A DNA stretch of 64,000 nucleotides from Lottia gigantea (GCF_000327385.1 NW_008709259.1:296153-360152); one strand, 5' to 3'. Shown: positions 1 through 13,645, counted from the first letter of the stretch. The notes: generated by a model not told the origin, from the letters alone. Numbers and translations: made by a program.

Positions 1-365
1 ATTGTGTTCCGTTATTGACTAGAGATCATTGTTAAGTATCAAAATTTATTCCGTTTTTTCTACTGTGATCGACATTATCAGTCTTTGATGCAGACTATCA
101 TAGTGATTCTCAATAGAGTTGGCATTGTCTACTGTTAATTACCTGTATCATTTATTCATTACAGACATCTAAAGCGGTTTAACAGACTTTTGTTTGTCTG
201 ATAAGACACGTGGAACTTGAACAATGTCTGGAAAGGTAAATTTGAACCGATCTATACCGTCTATACTGCGACTTGGTTGAACTAAAAAATATATCTTAAA
301 ACACGGCCAAAATAAGAATGACTCTTAAATATGAATACAGCCCAAAACGGATTTCCCGAAGAAAA
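1..365. other. No confirmed gene; possible short first exon
   Basis: AT-rich sequence. Around 223-234 an ATG opens the peptide MSGK and is followed at once by GTAAAT, which resembles a donor site. This could be a short first coding exon of a plus-strand gene, but no downstream exon could be joined to it, so no gene is called. Confidence 0.3.
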
Positions 366-985
366 TCTAATTCACAGCAAGTGATATTTACTCTATGTGT
401 ATACTCTAATCACACTCAGTTGTATTTACTCTATTCACAGTCAGTTGTATTTACTCTATTCACAGTCAGTTGTATTTACTATATTAACTGTCAGTTGTAT
501 TTACTATGTTAACTGTCAGTTGTATTTACTATATTAACGGTCAGTTGTATTTGCTATATTAACGGTCAGTTGTATTTACTACAGTCAGAATAGAGTAAAT
601 ACATCTGATGTATTTACTCTATTTACAATCAGGTATATTAACTAGAGTCAGTTCTATTTACTACAGTCAGTTGTAATTATTCTATTCACAGTCAGTTGTA
701 TTTACTCTATTCACAGTCAGTTCTATTTATTACAGTCAGTTGTATTTACTCTATTCACAGTCAGTTGTATTTACTCTATTCACAATCAGTTGTATTTATT
801 CTATTTACAGTCAGTTGTATTTACTACAGTCAGAATAGAGTAAATACATCTGATGTACTCTACATGTATTTACAATCAGGTATATTAACTAGAGTCAGTT
901 CTATTTATTACAGTCAGTTGTGTTTACTCTAATCACACTCAGTTGTATTTATTCTATTCACAGTCAGTTACATTTTACTCTATTA
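366..985. repeat. Minisatellite, ~24-bp unit
   Basis: Degenerate tandem array built around TCAGTTGTATTTACT followed by CTATTCACAG or ATATTAACGG. Units vary from about 15 to 25 bp by loss of the second half. A longer block, with GAATAGAGTAAATACATCTGATG, occurs twice (near 588 and 832), giving a weak higher-order pattern. Confidence 0.9.
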
Positions 986-1648
986 ACAATTTTAGTTTTG
1001 TTGACTGCTGATGTATTTATGCCGTTCAGTCATAATTGAAATTGTAGTCAACCAATTGAATATAGATTTTTCAATTTGCTAAGCCAGTCAATTGAATTAA
1101 AAGAAATAAAACCGATTGAATTTTCCTAATTGCAGAAACATGCTCTATATCATAGGTTTTGCTTCAACTATAGACAGCGAATTCGATAAAATTTTGTTAT
1201 GTTGCATATTAAAAGGTAAAACTATTGGAAAGGGTACAAAACGATCGAGAAGGTAGTTTTTCTAAAAAAAAAGTGATTATAGATGTTCAATAGAGTAGAA
1301 TATTTTCTTAGTTTACGCGAACTCTTTATGGGCTATTAAGAGATAGCTTTTAATCAAGAACGAGAGTAATGAGTTCGTGTGTGCTATATCATGTCGTATT
1401 AACTTAGCTATAGGCTTCCATCTCATACTTAGCAGGAATTGATAGCAACTTTCAGATTATGAGGTACTGATATAGTGTACTGATGTACTCTAGATTTCAT
1501 ATTGAAATGCTGATGGTAGGTTCTACATCTTGGACGGAGTAATTTGTTATGGAACCATATTGAGTAGAATTTGATATTGTAATGAGTTTGGATGTGCTAT
1601 TGGACAACTTTAAAATTAGTAGAAGATTGTTATATAAACTTTAGATAA
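986..1648. other. AT-rich intergenic, nothing recognised
   Basis: No open frame with splice signals, no RNA gene and no clear repeat were seen in this stretch. Confidence 0.5.
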
Positions 1649-2232
1649 AGGTAAATGAAACGCATTTCGGATATTACACGATCGTCAGTGATCAGGTTTG
1701 GATTTTTAATTGGAAGGTACATTTCAGGGATTGTTTCATTTTTAAGTACGTGATATTGAATTGAGCTTTCAGAAATGGTATAGGACGTGTGTGATGTATG
1801 CAGGCAATATTTAAAGTTAAAGATGGGTTTCCTTATTTTTATAGGGTCAAATTAAGCAAACTAATCATAACCAATCTAAAATGACCATGTATGTACAGTC
1901 TGGATAAACAAAAAAAGATTTTTGGGACCTTTCTTGATCGGTCACTCATTGTAATTCTGCTGGTAATTCTCATCTAATTATGAATTAATTATGGACATGT
2001 AGGACAAGCTGGTATTTTTCCAAGTCATTAGAACACCTCTTTTACCCAATTGGATAAACTAGAAATATTACAACAGGACCTAAAAAACGTCTTGTTACTT
2101 AGTGTTCACTCTATGCGGTTGTCTTGGGATCGCTTTGCGTGAAACTCTGAGTAACGACAACGTGTTTTTTAAGTTCTATTGCTAATATTTCTATATAGCT
2201 CTTCAATTGATGTATTGAACACTATTTTAACC
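1649..2232. repeat. 584-bp direct duplication, copy 1
   Basis: Nearly identical to 3197-3780, with a constant offset of 1548 bp and only a handful of substitutions by eye. It contains a truncated copy of the GATGGGTTTCC TIR-element family from about 1820 onward; the second inverted end is missing. Confidence 0.9.
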
Positions 2233-3196
2233 TTGAGAATTTTCCGTTATTATTAATTGGATATACCATTCAACTTATAACACATTTCGTATTGCATGCA
2301 ATCCACCAAGTGTCTATAACCTAAGGAATATTTGCATAATTATGCTATTTGAGGAATTTGCATTAGGTAATTGGTAGAAACATTTACCTATCCAAATCGT
2401 CAAACTCGACAAACGCAATAAGGCAAGCATGAGTTGAATCTATTTCGAAGTCTAAAGAAAATAATATGAATATCTATTTTTCAAGTTTTTTTTTATGCTT
2501 TGTGTGTCTAGAAATGTGTGAAAAATTGATTCTCGCGTCGTAAGTTAATCATTATGTGACATAACAATGTGATATATCATGTACACTGAAACTTTATTGG
2601 CAACCAATGTCTTTGTTATAACTCATGAGTGCATCATTCTTCTATGCGTCACGCGGCCTTTTTAACATGTTGGTCTCAAATTTGTTAGAAATAATTGGCA
2701 GTTAAGCATTACGTTTACTAATCATGTACAGTAATTAGTTTCAAGACGCTGTGAGTTGCCGATAAACTTTATGTATCAATTAAATGGGTCTTTGTGATAA
2801 TTATTTTTCAAGTGCATTGAAATTTTTCAATTTTTACGTCTCTCTGCTGGAGTAGTCTATATATGGATACCTCATTAATTTGTGCTATAAATTTGCGACG
2901 AATATGCGTATATACGACTTATAGATATAAATATATTATCACATAAATCTAAATGTATATCGAGGCATATGGATGCTATAAAGCATGTACCATACAACCT
3001 TCAATAATAGAATCATATTTTCTCATTATTCCAGTCACTGCTATAAATGTGTATGGATAATCCGGAAGGAATCAATGCCCAGTAGCGGGGGCTGAGGGGG
3101 CAGAGGGGACAGTTCCCACCCCCTCGCAATCCCGAAAACAAAGTTTTTCGGGCAAAAATCTCATAACTAGGTTAGAAATTCGGGCAACCTCTCGTG
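2233..3196. other. Spacer between the two 584-bp copies
   Basis: 964 bp without a gene. Near 3075-3140 there is a G/C-rich tract (AGCGGGGGCTGAGGGGGCA) resembling a tract near 5640-5670, probably fragments of one dispersed repeat. Confidence 0.5.
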
Positions 3197-3780
3197 AGGT
3201 AAATGAAACGCATTTCGGATATTACACGATCGTCAGTGATCAGGTTTGGATTTTTAATTGGAAGGTACATTTCAGGGATTGTTTCATTTTTAAATACGTG
3301 ATATTGAATTGAGCTTTCAGAAATGGTATAGGACGTGTGTGATGTATGCAGGCAATATTTAAAGTTAAAGATGGGTTTCCTTATTTTTATAGGGTCAAAT
3401 TAAGCAAACTAATCATAACCAATCTAAAATGACCATGTATGTACAGTCTGGATAAACAAAAAAAGACTTTTTGGACCTTTCTTGATCGGTCACTCATTGT
3501 AATTCTGCTGGTAATTCTCATCTAATTATGAATTAATTATGGACATGTAGGACAAGCTGGTATTTTTCCAAGTCATAAGAACACCTCTTTTACCCAATTG
3601 GATAAACTAGAAATATTACAACAGGACCTAAAAAACGTCTTGTTACTTAGAGTTCACTCTATGCGGTTGTCTTGGGATCGCTTTGCGTGAAACTCTGAGT
3701 AACGACAACGTGTTTTTTAAGTTCTATTGCTAATATTTCTATATCGCTCGTCAATTGATGTATTGAACACTATTTTAACC
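3197..3780. repeat. 584-bp direct duplication, copy 2
   Basis: Second copy of 1649-2232. Its right edge is sharp: the following sequence is unrelated to that after copy 1, and within 20 bp a fragment of a potassium-channel exon begins (3799). The high identity indicates a recent event. Confidence 0.9.
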
Positions 3781-3798
3781 AGTTTTAGACTGGTTTTA

Positions 3799-3855
3799 GA
3801 CTGTAGACGAACTACAGAGATTGTTAACTAAAGCTACAGAAGACAGTGTGTTAGT
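3799..3855 (+). pseudogene. 57-bp copy of K2P channel exon 2
   Basis: Identical by eye to 8087-8143, which is part of coding exon 2 of the K+ channel gene downstream. It starts just after TTTTAG and is followed within a few bases by GTACGTAAAC, so it could mimic an exon. However, it lies upstream of the channel start codon and carries only about a third of the exon. Best read as a recently duplicated gene fragment. Confidence 0.8.
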
Positions 3856-5110
3856 ACGTAAACGTACGTAAACCTACCTCCGCTACTGTCCAGAGGTTTA
3901 CCCAAAGGGCAGTGATAGGGCCTTCCGACAATAGCTGTCATCTTTGCAAACTACACGGCAAAGGCGAAGTATAATTAAAGTTAAAATGGGATAAATCAGA
4001 TATAAACATATAATTGAATTTCTAAAGTTTGATCTTGAGCATTGACTGCCTCCAAGACACTGCAGCCTCAGAAGTTACTCACATGGTTCTCTTTACATCG
4101 ATTCTTATCAAACTACTTAGTCAACTATGTATACAGAACCGTTCCTTATCACTGATTAAATAGAATTTCATATATTTCAGGTTAAAGAAGTTCAGGATAA
4201 ATTGTGCTCTTTGATGCATGAACACTTACTGCAACTCCCGAGTGTCTGCATTCAATATGCTTCGGGATAGACGGCGTGCTGAGTTACTGATATATAATAT
4301 ATAGGCTTTTACGCTTAGGCAATTCGCGGTTATTGAGTTTGAGCATTATGACATTAAACCAATTGTTATCGGCTCAATAGTAATTCGGAAAAAATGTCAC
4401 AGTGTATTTATAGGCGTAGAGTATAATAATTGTAATATTTATGAATGAATGAACGGACAAAGTGCTATATCCTGGATACGAATAGTGTATTGTGAAACTC
4501 GTAGTTATATTGGGTGTAAAATATTGTTCACATGGTATATTGGCTCTAAAAATAACAATCAGACGGATTTTAGAGTTCAACTTAACTGGTTCACCCACCA
4601 AGAACATAACCGAAGGCTACTGTGTGAATGTAAACGGTTTCGGATAAACATAAACATAATCTTGGATATTGACATGAACATTATAGCCTGTGTGTGATTT
4701 TCAAAGTGAATTATCTAATGATTGGAATTTAGATTGTGTAACTCGTGCGGCAGTGTTGGATATATATAAAAATCAGAGCATTTATGACAATGTAGTTCCA
4801 TTGGATTAATAGGATAAGCAAAACCGTGCCAACGAAGATTTTGGGCGATTTTCAAGAATGACTACATGAAGGAACAAATTGACATTATTTATTTTGAGCA
4901 AGTAACTCATTTTGGATACCCAACTCTCATCAGTCATATTACTCATTTGAGTTAATAAAAGACTAGATTGTGACGAAAACCAAAAGTATGTGTGAGTGAT
5001 AGTTTTGTTTCAAGTCAAGAAGGACGCGGTACTTAGAGTCTTTTAAACCACAAACCTGGAATATTCAGTACTTAATTCCAAAAGGATTTGGTACTTAAAA
5101 ATCATTAACA
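3856..5110. other. Upstream region of K2P gene
   Basis: No coding sequence recognised. It should hold the promoter and 5' UTR of the channel gene at 5111, but no distinct element stands out. Confidence 0.4.
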
Positions 5111-8100
5111 ATGGATGGAATGGATGGTAAAAAGCTGTTTCTATTAATAATTTTGTTAGTGATATATCTTAGTCTGGGTTCGGTAATGTTTAGGATGTTG
5201 GAAGGCTCGGCAGAAACAGACCGTCAACACTCGTTGGATGCCTACTTAATTAGATTTTTAGGTAAGTTGTCACAAACCGGTCTAAATGATCTAGTCTAAA
5301 TAACTTATTGCGATTTTCGGACAAAATCGCACAATAGATTTTGAAACTGTTGTCCAGACACTCTCATACTTAAAGCAAATACTTTCATTTCACACCTTCT
5401 GTAGTGGATCAGTTACCTGCAATTTCGAAATCAATGCAGCAAATTATATCCGTAAAAATGTGTGTAGAAGCAAAACTTGATGCATTCGGTGGGGTTATTC
5501 GGATGAACTTCACTCTTTATTGTTATGGTACTCGATCGTTTATTGTAATCAACTTACCCTGTGACTAAACTACTATGACTAAATTCTAGATGACTAGTGC
5601 CTCAACCCCCTACCTAAATCCTCCCATCAGGCCCATAGCAAGAGTTGGGGAGAGGGGGCATTAAATGGATTGCCCCTGTGAAAAACTACCCAACTCCATT
5701 ACTGCAACTAAACACCATACACCATTGCCACTCCGGGTATATATCTTGCCTTCTGGCTACGGGCTTCGATACCATAGCACAGAGAGGCCATATGTCATTT
5801 GATATTCAATATAATTAACACTCCTTGATTCAATTAATGTATAGTGATACAATTCTATTCATGAATCATAGAGCAATAACTGATTTACTGATAGAAAATT
5901 ACAGCTTTATCAAGTATCTGTTATCTGTTGAAGTTAATTACCTTTCAAAAATGACCCACATTAACTGTACATTACGGAACCAAGGATGTGTTGGTTTGTT
6001 TGTATGTGTGAAGTCAAACCCTACCTCTAACCGGATTTAAAAGGTTGCTCTTATTAAACCCTTTATTTTTTCAATTTATGGAGATTTTATAAATTTATTT
6101 TTAACTGTCTTGTTTGTAAATGTTTGAATAAATTTAAGATTTTTCCACTCTGTCAAGTATTTCGACCTTTTTAAAAGAAACTTTTCACCGTTATATTTTC
6201 GGAAAATTAAGAAACGAATCGCCCCTTACCCTTTCAAGAGAACTTGTGTATCACTGCACAAGTATTCTTCAATGAAACTCATATCTGACCCAAAAAATGG
6301 TGAATGTAATGACCTTTCTGATACGCTTATCCCAATAATGTAAAGTATATTTTAGATTAATACAATGAATTATTATTGTTATTGAATTGAATAAGAGTAC
6401 ATGTTTAAGATACTTTGATGATTAAAACATTAAGTTGTTATAAAATATTCCGAAATACCAGGTTGCAGAACCCAACAAAGAACACTAAAATTGTTGTATA
6501 ATGCTATTTGTTATTTTCCAAATGGTATTGTATATTTTACCCTAAACCTGTATTCTAATGGCAACAGGTGGACACACATTTTTAATTTAATCATAGTAAT
6601 CGATAAGTTGAATATTATTTCTAATTATAAAATCTGTACCGACTTTCAATCTGTGTAACGCAAGCCTTCCGGAACTGGACCCCATCATATGTGGAGGTAA
6701 TAACATCGACTTTTTCAAAAAATAATTATGATATAATATTATAATATAATATAATATAATAACCTATAATGCATGGAACGATGAGTTTGTTGGTGGTACA
6801 TCGCTGGTCGCAGATTAAACAGGGATGGGGCAGGGGTAACAAAAAAAAGACAATGTTTTTCTTATACAGTGATGGCACAAGGGTCGTGATTTCTTTTTGG
6901 GTTCAGGCTACAATAATTTGAGCGTTTTTTGGCTCGCCCAAACGTAGTGCAAAGTTAACAGTCTTGTTAAAATGGAGTCTTAACAAAAAAAAATAATAAT
7001 GATCAATATTGCTCACTGCATGTTCTCCATTAACCTTATTAAGCAGTCGTACATGCTTCATTACCCTAGTTATTGATTATTTAAATTTACATACGGGAAG
7101 TATGTACTCGTGTATGATTGATATGCACATTATTTTTAAAACTTACCACAACAAAAGATCAAACGATCACTCAACACTATCTTGAGTATTTCACTCACAA
7201 CATGTCAGAATTTTAAAACGTCTGTTTAGTATTTAAACAGTCAGATTGAATCGTGGGAAACTATCTTGATTTACTATCATTGGTTTATAATATGATAACG
7301 TGTCATTATAAATAAGTAATAACATAATAAATAACAGTGGAGACAAAAAAATAAGTGTTGCGAGTCAAAATATCGACACCCGTGATATTTCTAATCACAG
7401 CGTGAATTCAAAGCTTAAAGGGGCATTCCGCTTTTTTAAGGGTTGATCAAAAACGGAGAGTACTTATTGTTAATTAAGCAGTTTGATCTAGTTTTGGTGT
7501 TTGGCTTTTGAAACCTTTAGAATACGTAGGAGACGTATTTCTCTACAATTATGCTTTTATTTGGTTTAAATCCATAGAAAAGCTTTCTTAAAAAGCATAA
7601 CGAATTTAAAAACCTTACGTAATGTTTTTAAATGGTTTTGGCGTATAAAAATTAACGGCTGGATTTTTTAGTTAAAATTTTCAGATATATTAAGGGACAC
7701 GTTTCACCAGCTTGTGGTCTATATAGTTATCATAAATTTGAACAAAAAAATTTTCGATCTACAAAATAGGTTGAATGCGCCTTTAAAGCTAAAAGGTTGA
7801 AAAATGAAATTGGGTCAGTATTTTACATGAGGCAAAAAAATCTACAAATAAACAGAAATTTACAAATAAACAGAAATCTACATATAAACAGCGTTAGGTA
7901 TAATGACATAGCATGATAATTCTTATATCCCAGATTATAATTCATCTTCAAACGTTTCTAAAACAGAACGGCCACTCGCGAAACATATGGTTATTATCTG
8001 CAGAAAATGTAGCACAAAGGATTTAGCTTTTACTGGTGAAATTTGAAATAAACTGTTGTTTCCTTTTCAGCAAACCATTCTTGTGTGACTGTAGACGAAC

Positions 8101-10371
8101 TACAGAGATTGTTAACTAAAGCTACAGAAGACAGTGTGTTAGTGCATTTTGCTCTACAGAACGAAACCCGTGTAGATAGATGGGATTTCAGCGGTGCCTT
8201 TGCATTTGCGGTTTCTGTTGTTACTACCATAGGTAAGGGAGTTATGACAGTTTTGACCGAAAAATACGCTTTCAGAGCTGCGAGGAGGGTGAGGCTCCGC
8301 CACTGCTATTGTGTGCTGTTGGTCGGTCGGTTGGTACGTTTACTTATCGATACTCTTCCATTGAATCTTGTGTAAATAGTCGATTTAGGGTTGTTTCCCA
8401 TTAGCAACAAAAATTTTCATATTTCTTGTGTGAGCTAAATGAGTGTATCAGCATTCGTGCCTTTGGCTTTACATAAAGTGTCGTTTCTTTATTCCAGTAA
8501 ACATAAAGGCTCAATATTAAAATATCTCTTTTCAGGGTATGGTAATATGGCACCGTACACGTTATCAGGGAAAGCAGCCACAGTCGGTTACGCGTTAATA
8601 GGAATTCCAATCACCTTAATATTACTGAATGCATTGGGTGAAAAACTTGCAGCAGTGTTCGCCAAAATAAATAAACTGAAACTATGCTCGAAATCTCGGC
8701 CTTCCATCAACAAATCTATTAATATGTTATTAATTGTGTTATTTGGAGTTATGTTAATGTTTGTTGCTCCAGGTTTTATATTTACCATAGTCGAGGAGTG
8801 GAATTTCTTAGAGACATTATATTTCTGTTTTATTACTTTAAGTACGATAGGATTTGGTGATTACATAATAGGTAAGAATCAGTGCTGTTATTTATAACAA
8901 CAGCACCTGACGCTACTCTGAAATTTGACATACTTTCGGAGAATGCACGCAGCATATAAGATCAAATATCTTCCTGGTCCTGTATCAGTTCCTGGCAGTC
9001 ATTAACTGGCAAGCGATTATGTCGGTCCACCTGAAACTTAGTTGTCAGGGCAACCATTTGCATCAAAACTGGTGTAGCCCGAATGATTTGAAGAGGATTT
9101 CAATTTAACGCCATGTTTTCATGAGTACGTGCACAATAAGGGATTTTGTTTTAGAAACGGGGTTGTAGGCTTGACAAAGTCATTACAGAATCATTGTTTG
9201 CCATTGAGCTTAGTCACTATTAGAATTGGTTAACACTATGGTGTGTTTTATTTTTAGCGACACATACCAACAGTTCAACTAAAGGTCCAGAAAAGGATGT
9301 CTACACGATATTAGCCTATGTGTGGATTTTATTTGGTTTGGCCTATTTAGCATTAGTTATAAAATATATTACCGATGTATTATTAAAGAAAGCATCTAAA
9401 GTTGTGAATCAGCGACATTTTAAACGAATGGAGGTAAGCTTAATCCTGACTTAAATTCTGTCCATTCTCCTCCCCGTAAGAAGCTGGATTGAGATCTAGT
9501 GGTGATGTTGTGTGTCCTAATGTAATAGAGCTCTCTCATACCTCAATCTCAATCACACCAGCTTTTTTCTTAATTGTAATTGTGTCTGAGCAATATAAAA
9601 TACTAATCGATTTGAATGAAATGGCATAGGATCATGTACCATTTAATACATACATGGTATATAGATGCACTTTTGTCAGAGAGGATAATGGTGAGCAAAA
9701 CCCTTTGTCTATTATGATTCTCGTTTGGTTAAGTTACGATATCTACTCGAGAAAGAATAAAAAACATTTCATTTAAAGATGGGTTCCCTCATTTTCATAT
9801 ATGGAAATCAAAATGCTAATACTTATACGAATAGAAAGTAGATGTGTTGTAATAATTTGGAAAAAATACCAGTTTGTCTCACATGTCCATAATTAATTCA
9901 TAATTAACTAAATTAGAAGAGAATTACCACCAGAATTCCAATGAGTGACCGATCAAAAAAGGTCAAAAAGTCTTTTTTTGTTTATCCAGACTGTACATAC
10001 ATGGACATTTATGATTGGTTAAAATTTAAATTATATAAGAAAATAATGATATGATTAAGAATACATGATAATTCATTAGAAGCGACAATTAATAAAATAG
10101 TTTGCTTATATTGACACTAAAAAATAAGCAAACCCATCTTTAACCAAACGATTACATTTTACAAAATATTCCTTTGTTTTTGTAGGGAGAGTTATCGAAT
10201 CTTCAAGCTTTAGTTGAAAATGGTATTAAAGACAAATTACTGAAAACTGGATTAGCTACTAAACGAGGTTCGGTTGAGAAAGTAGTGGTACTCAGTGCTG
10301 CCAAATTACCGGAAATTACCTCATCACCTCAAATAAGTAACAAACAAATTATAGAGTGTACACATTTATAA
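5111..10371 (+). CDS. Two-pore-domain potassium channel (K2P/KCNK family), five exons
   Basis: Exons read as 5111-5261, 8071-8232, 8536-8871, 9258-9433 and 10186-10371, all GT-AG, giving 336 aa. The protein has the K2P layout. M1 spans about 9-27. An extracellular cap region of about 30-90 carries possible N-glycosylation sites at N52 and N81. The first pore filter is TTIGYGN (102-108), M2 about 118-141, M3 about 166-190, the second filter TIGFGD (208-213) and M4 about 228-255, with a short cytosolic tail of about 80 residues. Such channels dimerise in the plasma membrane and carry background K+ current. Introns 1-3 are phase 1, and introns 1 and 3 split the filter and post-filter glycine/alanine codons. 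The ATG sits in ACAATGG with a stop shortly upstream in frame. The subfamily cannot be named from sequence alone. Confidence 0.93.
7412..7790. mobile_element. MITE in K2P intron 1
   Basis: 379-bp non-coding element with inverted ends: AGCTTAAAGGGGCATTC at the left and GAATGCGCCTTTAAAGCT at the right. No transposase. The family is not known to me. Confidence 0.7.
9772..10143. mobile_element. MITE, GATGGGTT family, in K2P intron 4
   Basis: About 372 bp bounded by TTTAAAGATGGGTTCCC and AAACCCATCTTTAA. The interior matches (inverted) the elements at 26681-27029, the partial copies near 1820-2050 and 3368-3598, and a fragment near 57955-58135. It shares the block CCAGACTGTACAT. Non-autonomous; no coding sequence. 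Confidence 0.8.
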
Positions 10372-10388
10372 ACAATTCTTAGAGCTAG

Positions 10389-10407
10389 AATAAAGCTAAA
10401 GAATAAA
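10389..10407 (+). terminator. Two AATAAA poly(A) signals for the K2P gene
   Basis: AATAAA at 10389 and again at 10402, 18-36 bases after the stop codon at 10371. These are the likely cleavage and polyadenylation signals of the channel transcript. Confidence 0.65.
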
Positions 10408-10419
10408 GGCACATTGGAC

Positions 10420-12105
10420 AGCTTCAACAGTTTGTAACAAGATATTGGCTGCAGGCAGAACTGACTTGAAAAATAATTCCCAATCACGGTAGAAGGGTAT
10501 TTTTGTATTGCTTTACCAAAAAACTCAATAGCGCCTGTTTGTAAGCTGCAAGAAGCATTTGCCCTCCTGCTAAATCTGCAATAAAGGCAATGTGTGATTT
10601 TGGATAGATTCAAAGTTTAACTATTATAAAAACCTTTTTCAAGGAAGTACATTGAATGAAGAAAATTGCCGAAGTTATGGGGAGTAAGAACCCAAAGGAT
10701 AGAGAATTGTGTATATACTGCACTTTTTGGCTGTAACCATTACATACTATGGACATATTTTATATATAAACTTTGTTTTGATATGAACATTCATCTGTGA
10801 TAGAGTTGGAAATATTTGTGCCAAAATTCTTAACATTTTAAACCCGCCGATCGACACTTTAACATATAAAGGATGTATTATTCAGTTAAGGTGAACCCCG
10901 TTTGACCTGAATCTGAAAGCTACTGGAATTGCAGCAACAGATAGCAACTGGTATTACCTCTGGTCGCCGATCTGAACGTTTGACAAATGTGACCGTCCAA
11001 TTGATCGCAGTTGCTCTAGTCTGCGAAAGGTGTGATGATGTTATGCGATCGATGAGTGGTGAAATTGAACCATAACGTAGTGTGGCTTCTGAGTCTACTG
11101 GTGCATGGGTTCAGATTGTAACTTAGGCGTACATCCTTTGTAACTTAGGCTATTATGTCATAGCCTTTGTCAATGTATTTGTGTGTACTTTGAAAATTTT
11201 TCTTTTTTCGTTTATCATATTAATTTTTATAGCCCAGTGAAGAAGAGTTATCTTCATGAAGGTAGAAAATTTTTGACTTTCCACGTTGAATTATTTTCGA
11301 GCAGTATGTGCCTTGATTAGTATTCCAGATGGTTATCATATTACACATATGAGAAAGAGTTCCACAACTATTGTTTAGGTGAACGTCACATCCGTTTCAA
11401 AACTTATTTGCGACAATGCAAAAGTGAGAATCGATAATGAAAAGAAAATGTCGTTTTATAATGCATTTATAATTCAAATTAGTAATATATTTAGGATACA
11501 GCTCTCTTTAAACTGTGTTGCCATTTAAGCACAAATTTCTTGTATTGTTAATGTTAATGAACATCTTAGTTTATTAAAGTTACTTTTTATCAGAGTTATT
11601 TTTTCTACCATTGGGGCAGACTATAATATATATCTATCTATAATCACAAGCGTATCGTCATCAGAAACATGCAACATGCAATTTCGCTTAAGAAAGCTTT
11701 CGTCACAGGCTGTATATGTCATTGCCTGTGTCCTGGCTGCTGTGAAGCACATGGGCAGTTCCAGATGCCTCAAACGAGGGCATTTTGTACATCCTCGGAT
11801 GTAGTCTGCGGTTAATCTGGTATTTTAGTGATTATTAAAAAATTGCCTCCCTCTCCATGGGAATAAAATGCTAGGATTATGCAAACTAGATAAAATGAAT
11901 ATCTATTTTGAAAACATTAACCCCCGTGATATTAACCCAAGTGGGCATATTTAGACGCAGTCCACTTTCAATTTGCTACATCATTCTTGTCATACCCTTT
12001 CGACTTCGAACTTTATGTTACAATGCAAATTTTACAGCTTTGTATATTACATATCACGCGACCAGGTAATTTGAACCTTGACAATTGTGCTTTATCACGC
12101 AACCC
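10420..12105. other. Intergenic, nothing firmly recognised
   Basis: No spliced coding pattern found. A 42-codon open frame near 11671-11800 (plus) has somewhat coding-like composition but no supporting splice sites or recognisable domain. Confidence 0.4.
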
Positions 12106-12431
12106 GGTGTCTTAAATCATCTGACAGCCGCCGACTACTCCGACAGTCCATGCTGAGACTTGATATTCAGGAATTGTAGAATACGTGTTCAAGACGCTAA
12201 AATAAAAAGTTGGATTGTTCTTATTAGGTATGATGAAACGAAGCAATGAATCTTGTCATTTTTTAAAAGTCAGTATATGCTTTTAAAATAGCAAAAGTTT
12301 AACTATTGTTTCGTTTCATCATACCTGATAGAACATTCCAACTTTTTATAGCATATGTTACACGTATTTTTCAATTCGCGAAAATCAAGTCTCAAAATGA
12401 GCTGTCGGTGTTGTCGGAAATTAAAGACACC
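12106..12431. mobile_element. Fold-back (palindromic) element
   Basis: Two arms of about 150 bp in inverted orientation flank a short centre near 12280-12300. Matching blocks include AAAAGTTGGA..TGTTCT, GGTATGATGAAACGAA, GAGACTTGAT and GGTGTCTT, and their complements. A related single arm lies at about 51255-51360. It would form a long hairpin when transcribed or single-stranded. No coding capacity. Confidence 0.8.
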
Positions 12432-12689
12432 ACATGCAACCTATTTACAGTTTGACCTTCAAAGTAATTATTTCTAATCTACACAAATAGCTTCAATCAA
12501 CTAATGGTTGCATTATATACATTGTGATTACATAACGTAATCGAAATTGATATGTGAAAGATATGATTAACTTTTTTTTAAATTGTATCGTATATGCAGT
12601 ACTACTGGATGGCGGTTTGCGTTTTTGATATAATAACAGCACCCGTTGATAACAAACACCATGTACGTCTGTAAATAAACGTACATAAG

Positions 12690-12985
12690 CTCATGTTAGA
12701 ATTTAGACGTGTGATATACCGTTATTAAACTTACTTGTGATACGGATGGCTCTATCAGTTATTCGCTCATATTTGAATTTGGACGTGTGATATATCGTTA
12801 TTAAACTTACTTGTGATACGGATGGCTCTATCAGTTATTCGCTCATATTTGAATTTGGACGTGCGATATACCGTTATTAAACTTACTTGTGATACGGATG
12901 GCTCTATCAGTTATTAGCTCATATTTGAATTTGGACGTGCGATATACTGTTACTAAACTTACTTGTGGTATTGATAGCTGAAATC
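12690..12985. repeat. Tandem repeat, 76-bp unit
   Basis: The phrase GACGTG(T/C)GATATA recurs at 12706, 12782, 12858 and 12934, an exact 76-bp period. The unit ends in GGCTCTATCAGTTATTCGCT. Just under four copies, nearly identical. Confidence 0.92.
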
Positions 12986-13645
12986 GAGCTCTATCAGTTG
13001 AAAAATATCTAGACGCCTGTCTCTGTTTTAATTAATTTCAAACCCAACATTTGAAACGTGCTTTGTATTGAAGTTCTGCTTATAAACCTAAATGATTATA
13101 AATATAAAACTCAAATTAGAAAAACTGATACACCGTCAAGTGTGTTGTGATTTTATTGATTTGAATGAATGTGCAAACAAACTACACACAGTAGGCCGAC
13201 TAAAACCTTTTTTTTATATTATTATTTAATGGATATTAGTTCTGTTTACTAAGCATTTTGGAATTGATTTGAAATCCACTGTTATTCATATTCGTCCGAC
13301 AATAAATGATTTTTTTTAATTGTGTATTAGGTCATTGGGCTTTATCAATCTCGGCTTTCCTCCGACAGTTATTTACTTTCATTACTTGGTTGTAGAACGC
13401 GTCCGTTGGTGTATCAGAAATATCTCTGTCGACGAGATTTTCATATCTATTTACACGGCTAAAAGAAGAAGTGCGCAGTCATTCCCTTTGAGATTGGATA
13501 TATATGTGCAAAACCATAAATTGCGAATCATTCACGAATGTAACATAATTTCAAGGAAGGAATTTGCTTTTCAACCAGTGCTTTTGGTGAAATTCATTTA
13601 TACGTGTCACTAATTTTGTGGATTGAATTGGAAGATTTTTGTAAA

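Noticed and set aside
223-240. MSGK followed by a donor-like GTAAAT as a first coding exon
   Set aside because: Four codons only, and no downstream exon could be connected to it.
3799-3855. Alternative exon of the K2P gene
   Set aside because: It lies upstream of the start-codon exon and holds only part of exon 2, so it cannot take part in a normal channel transcript.
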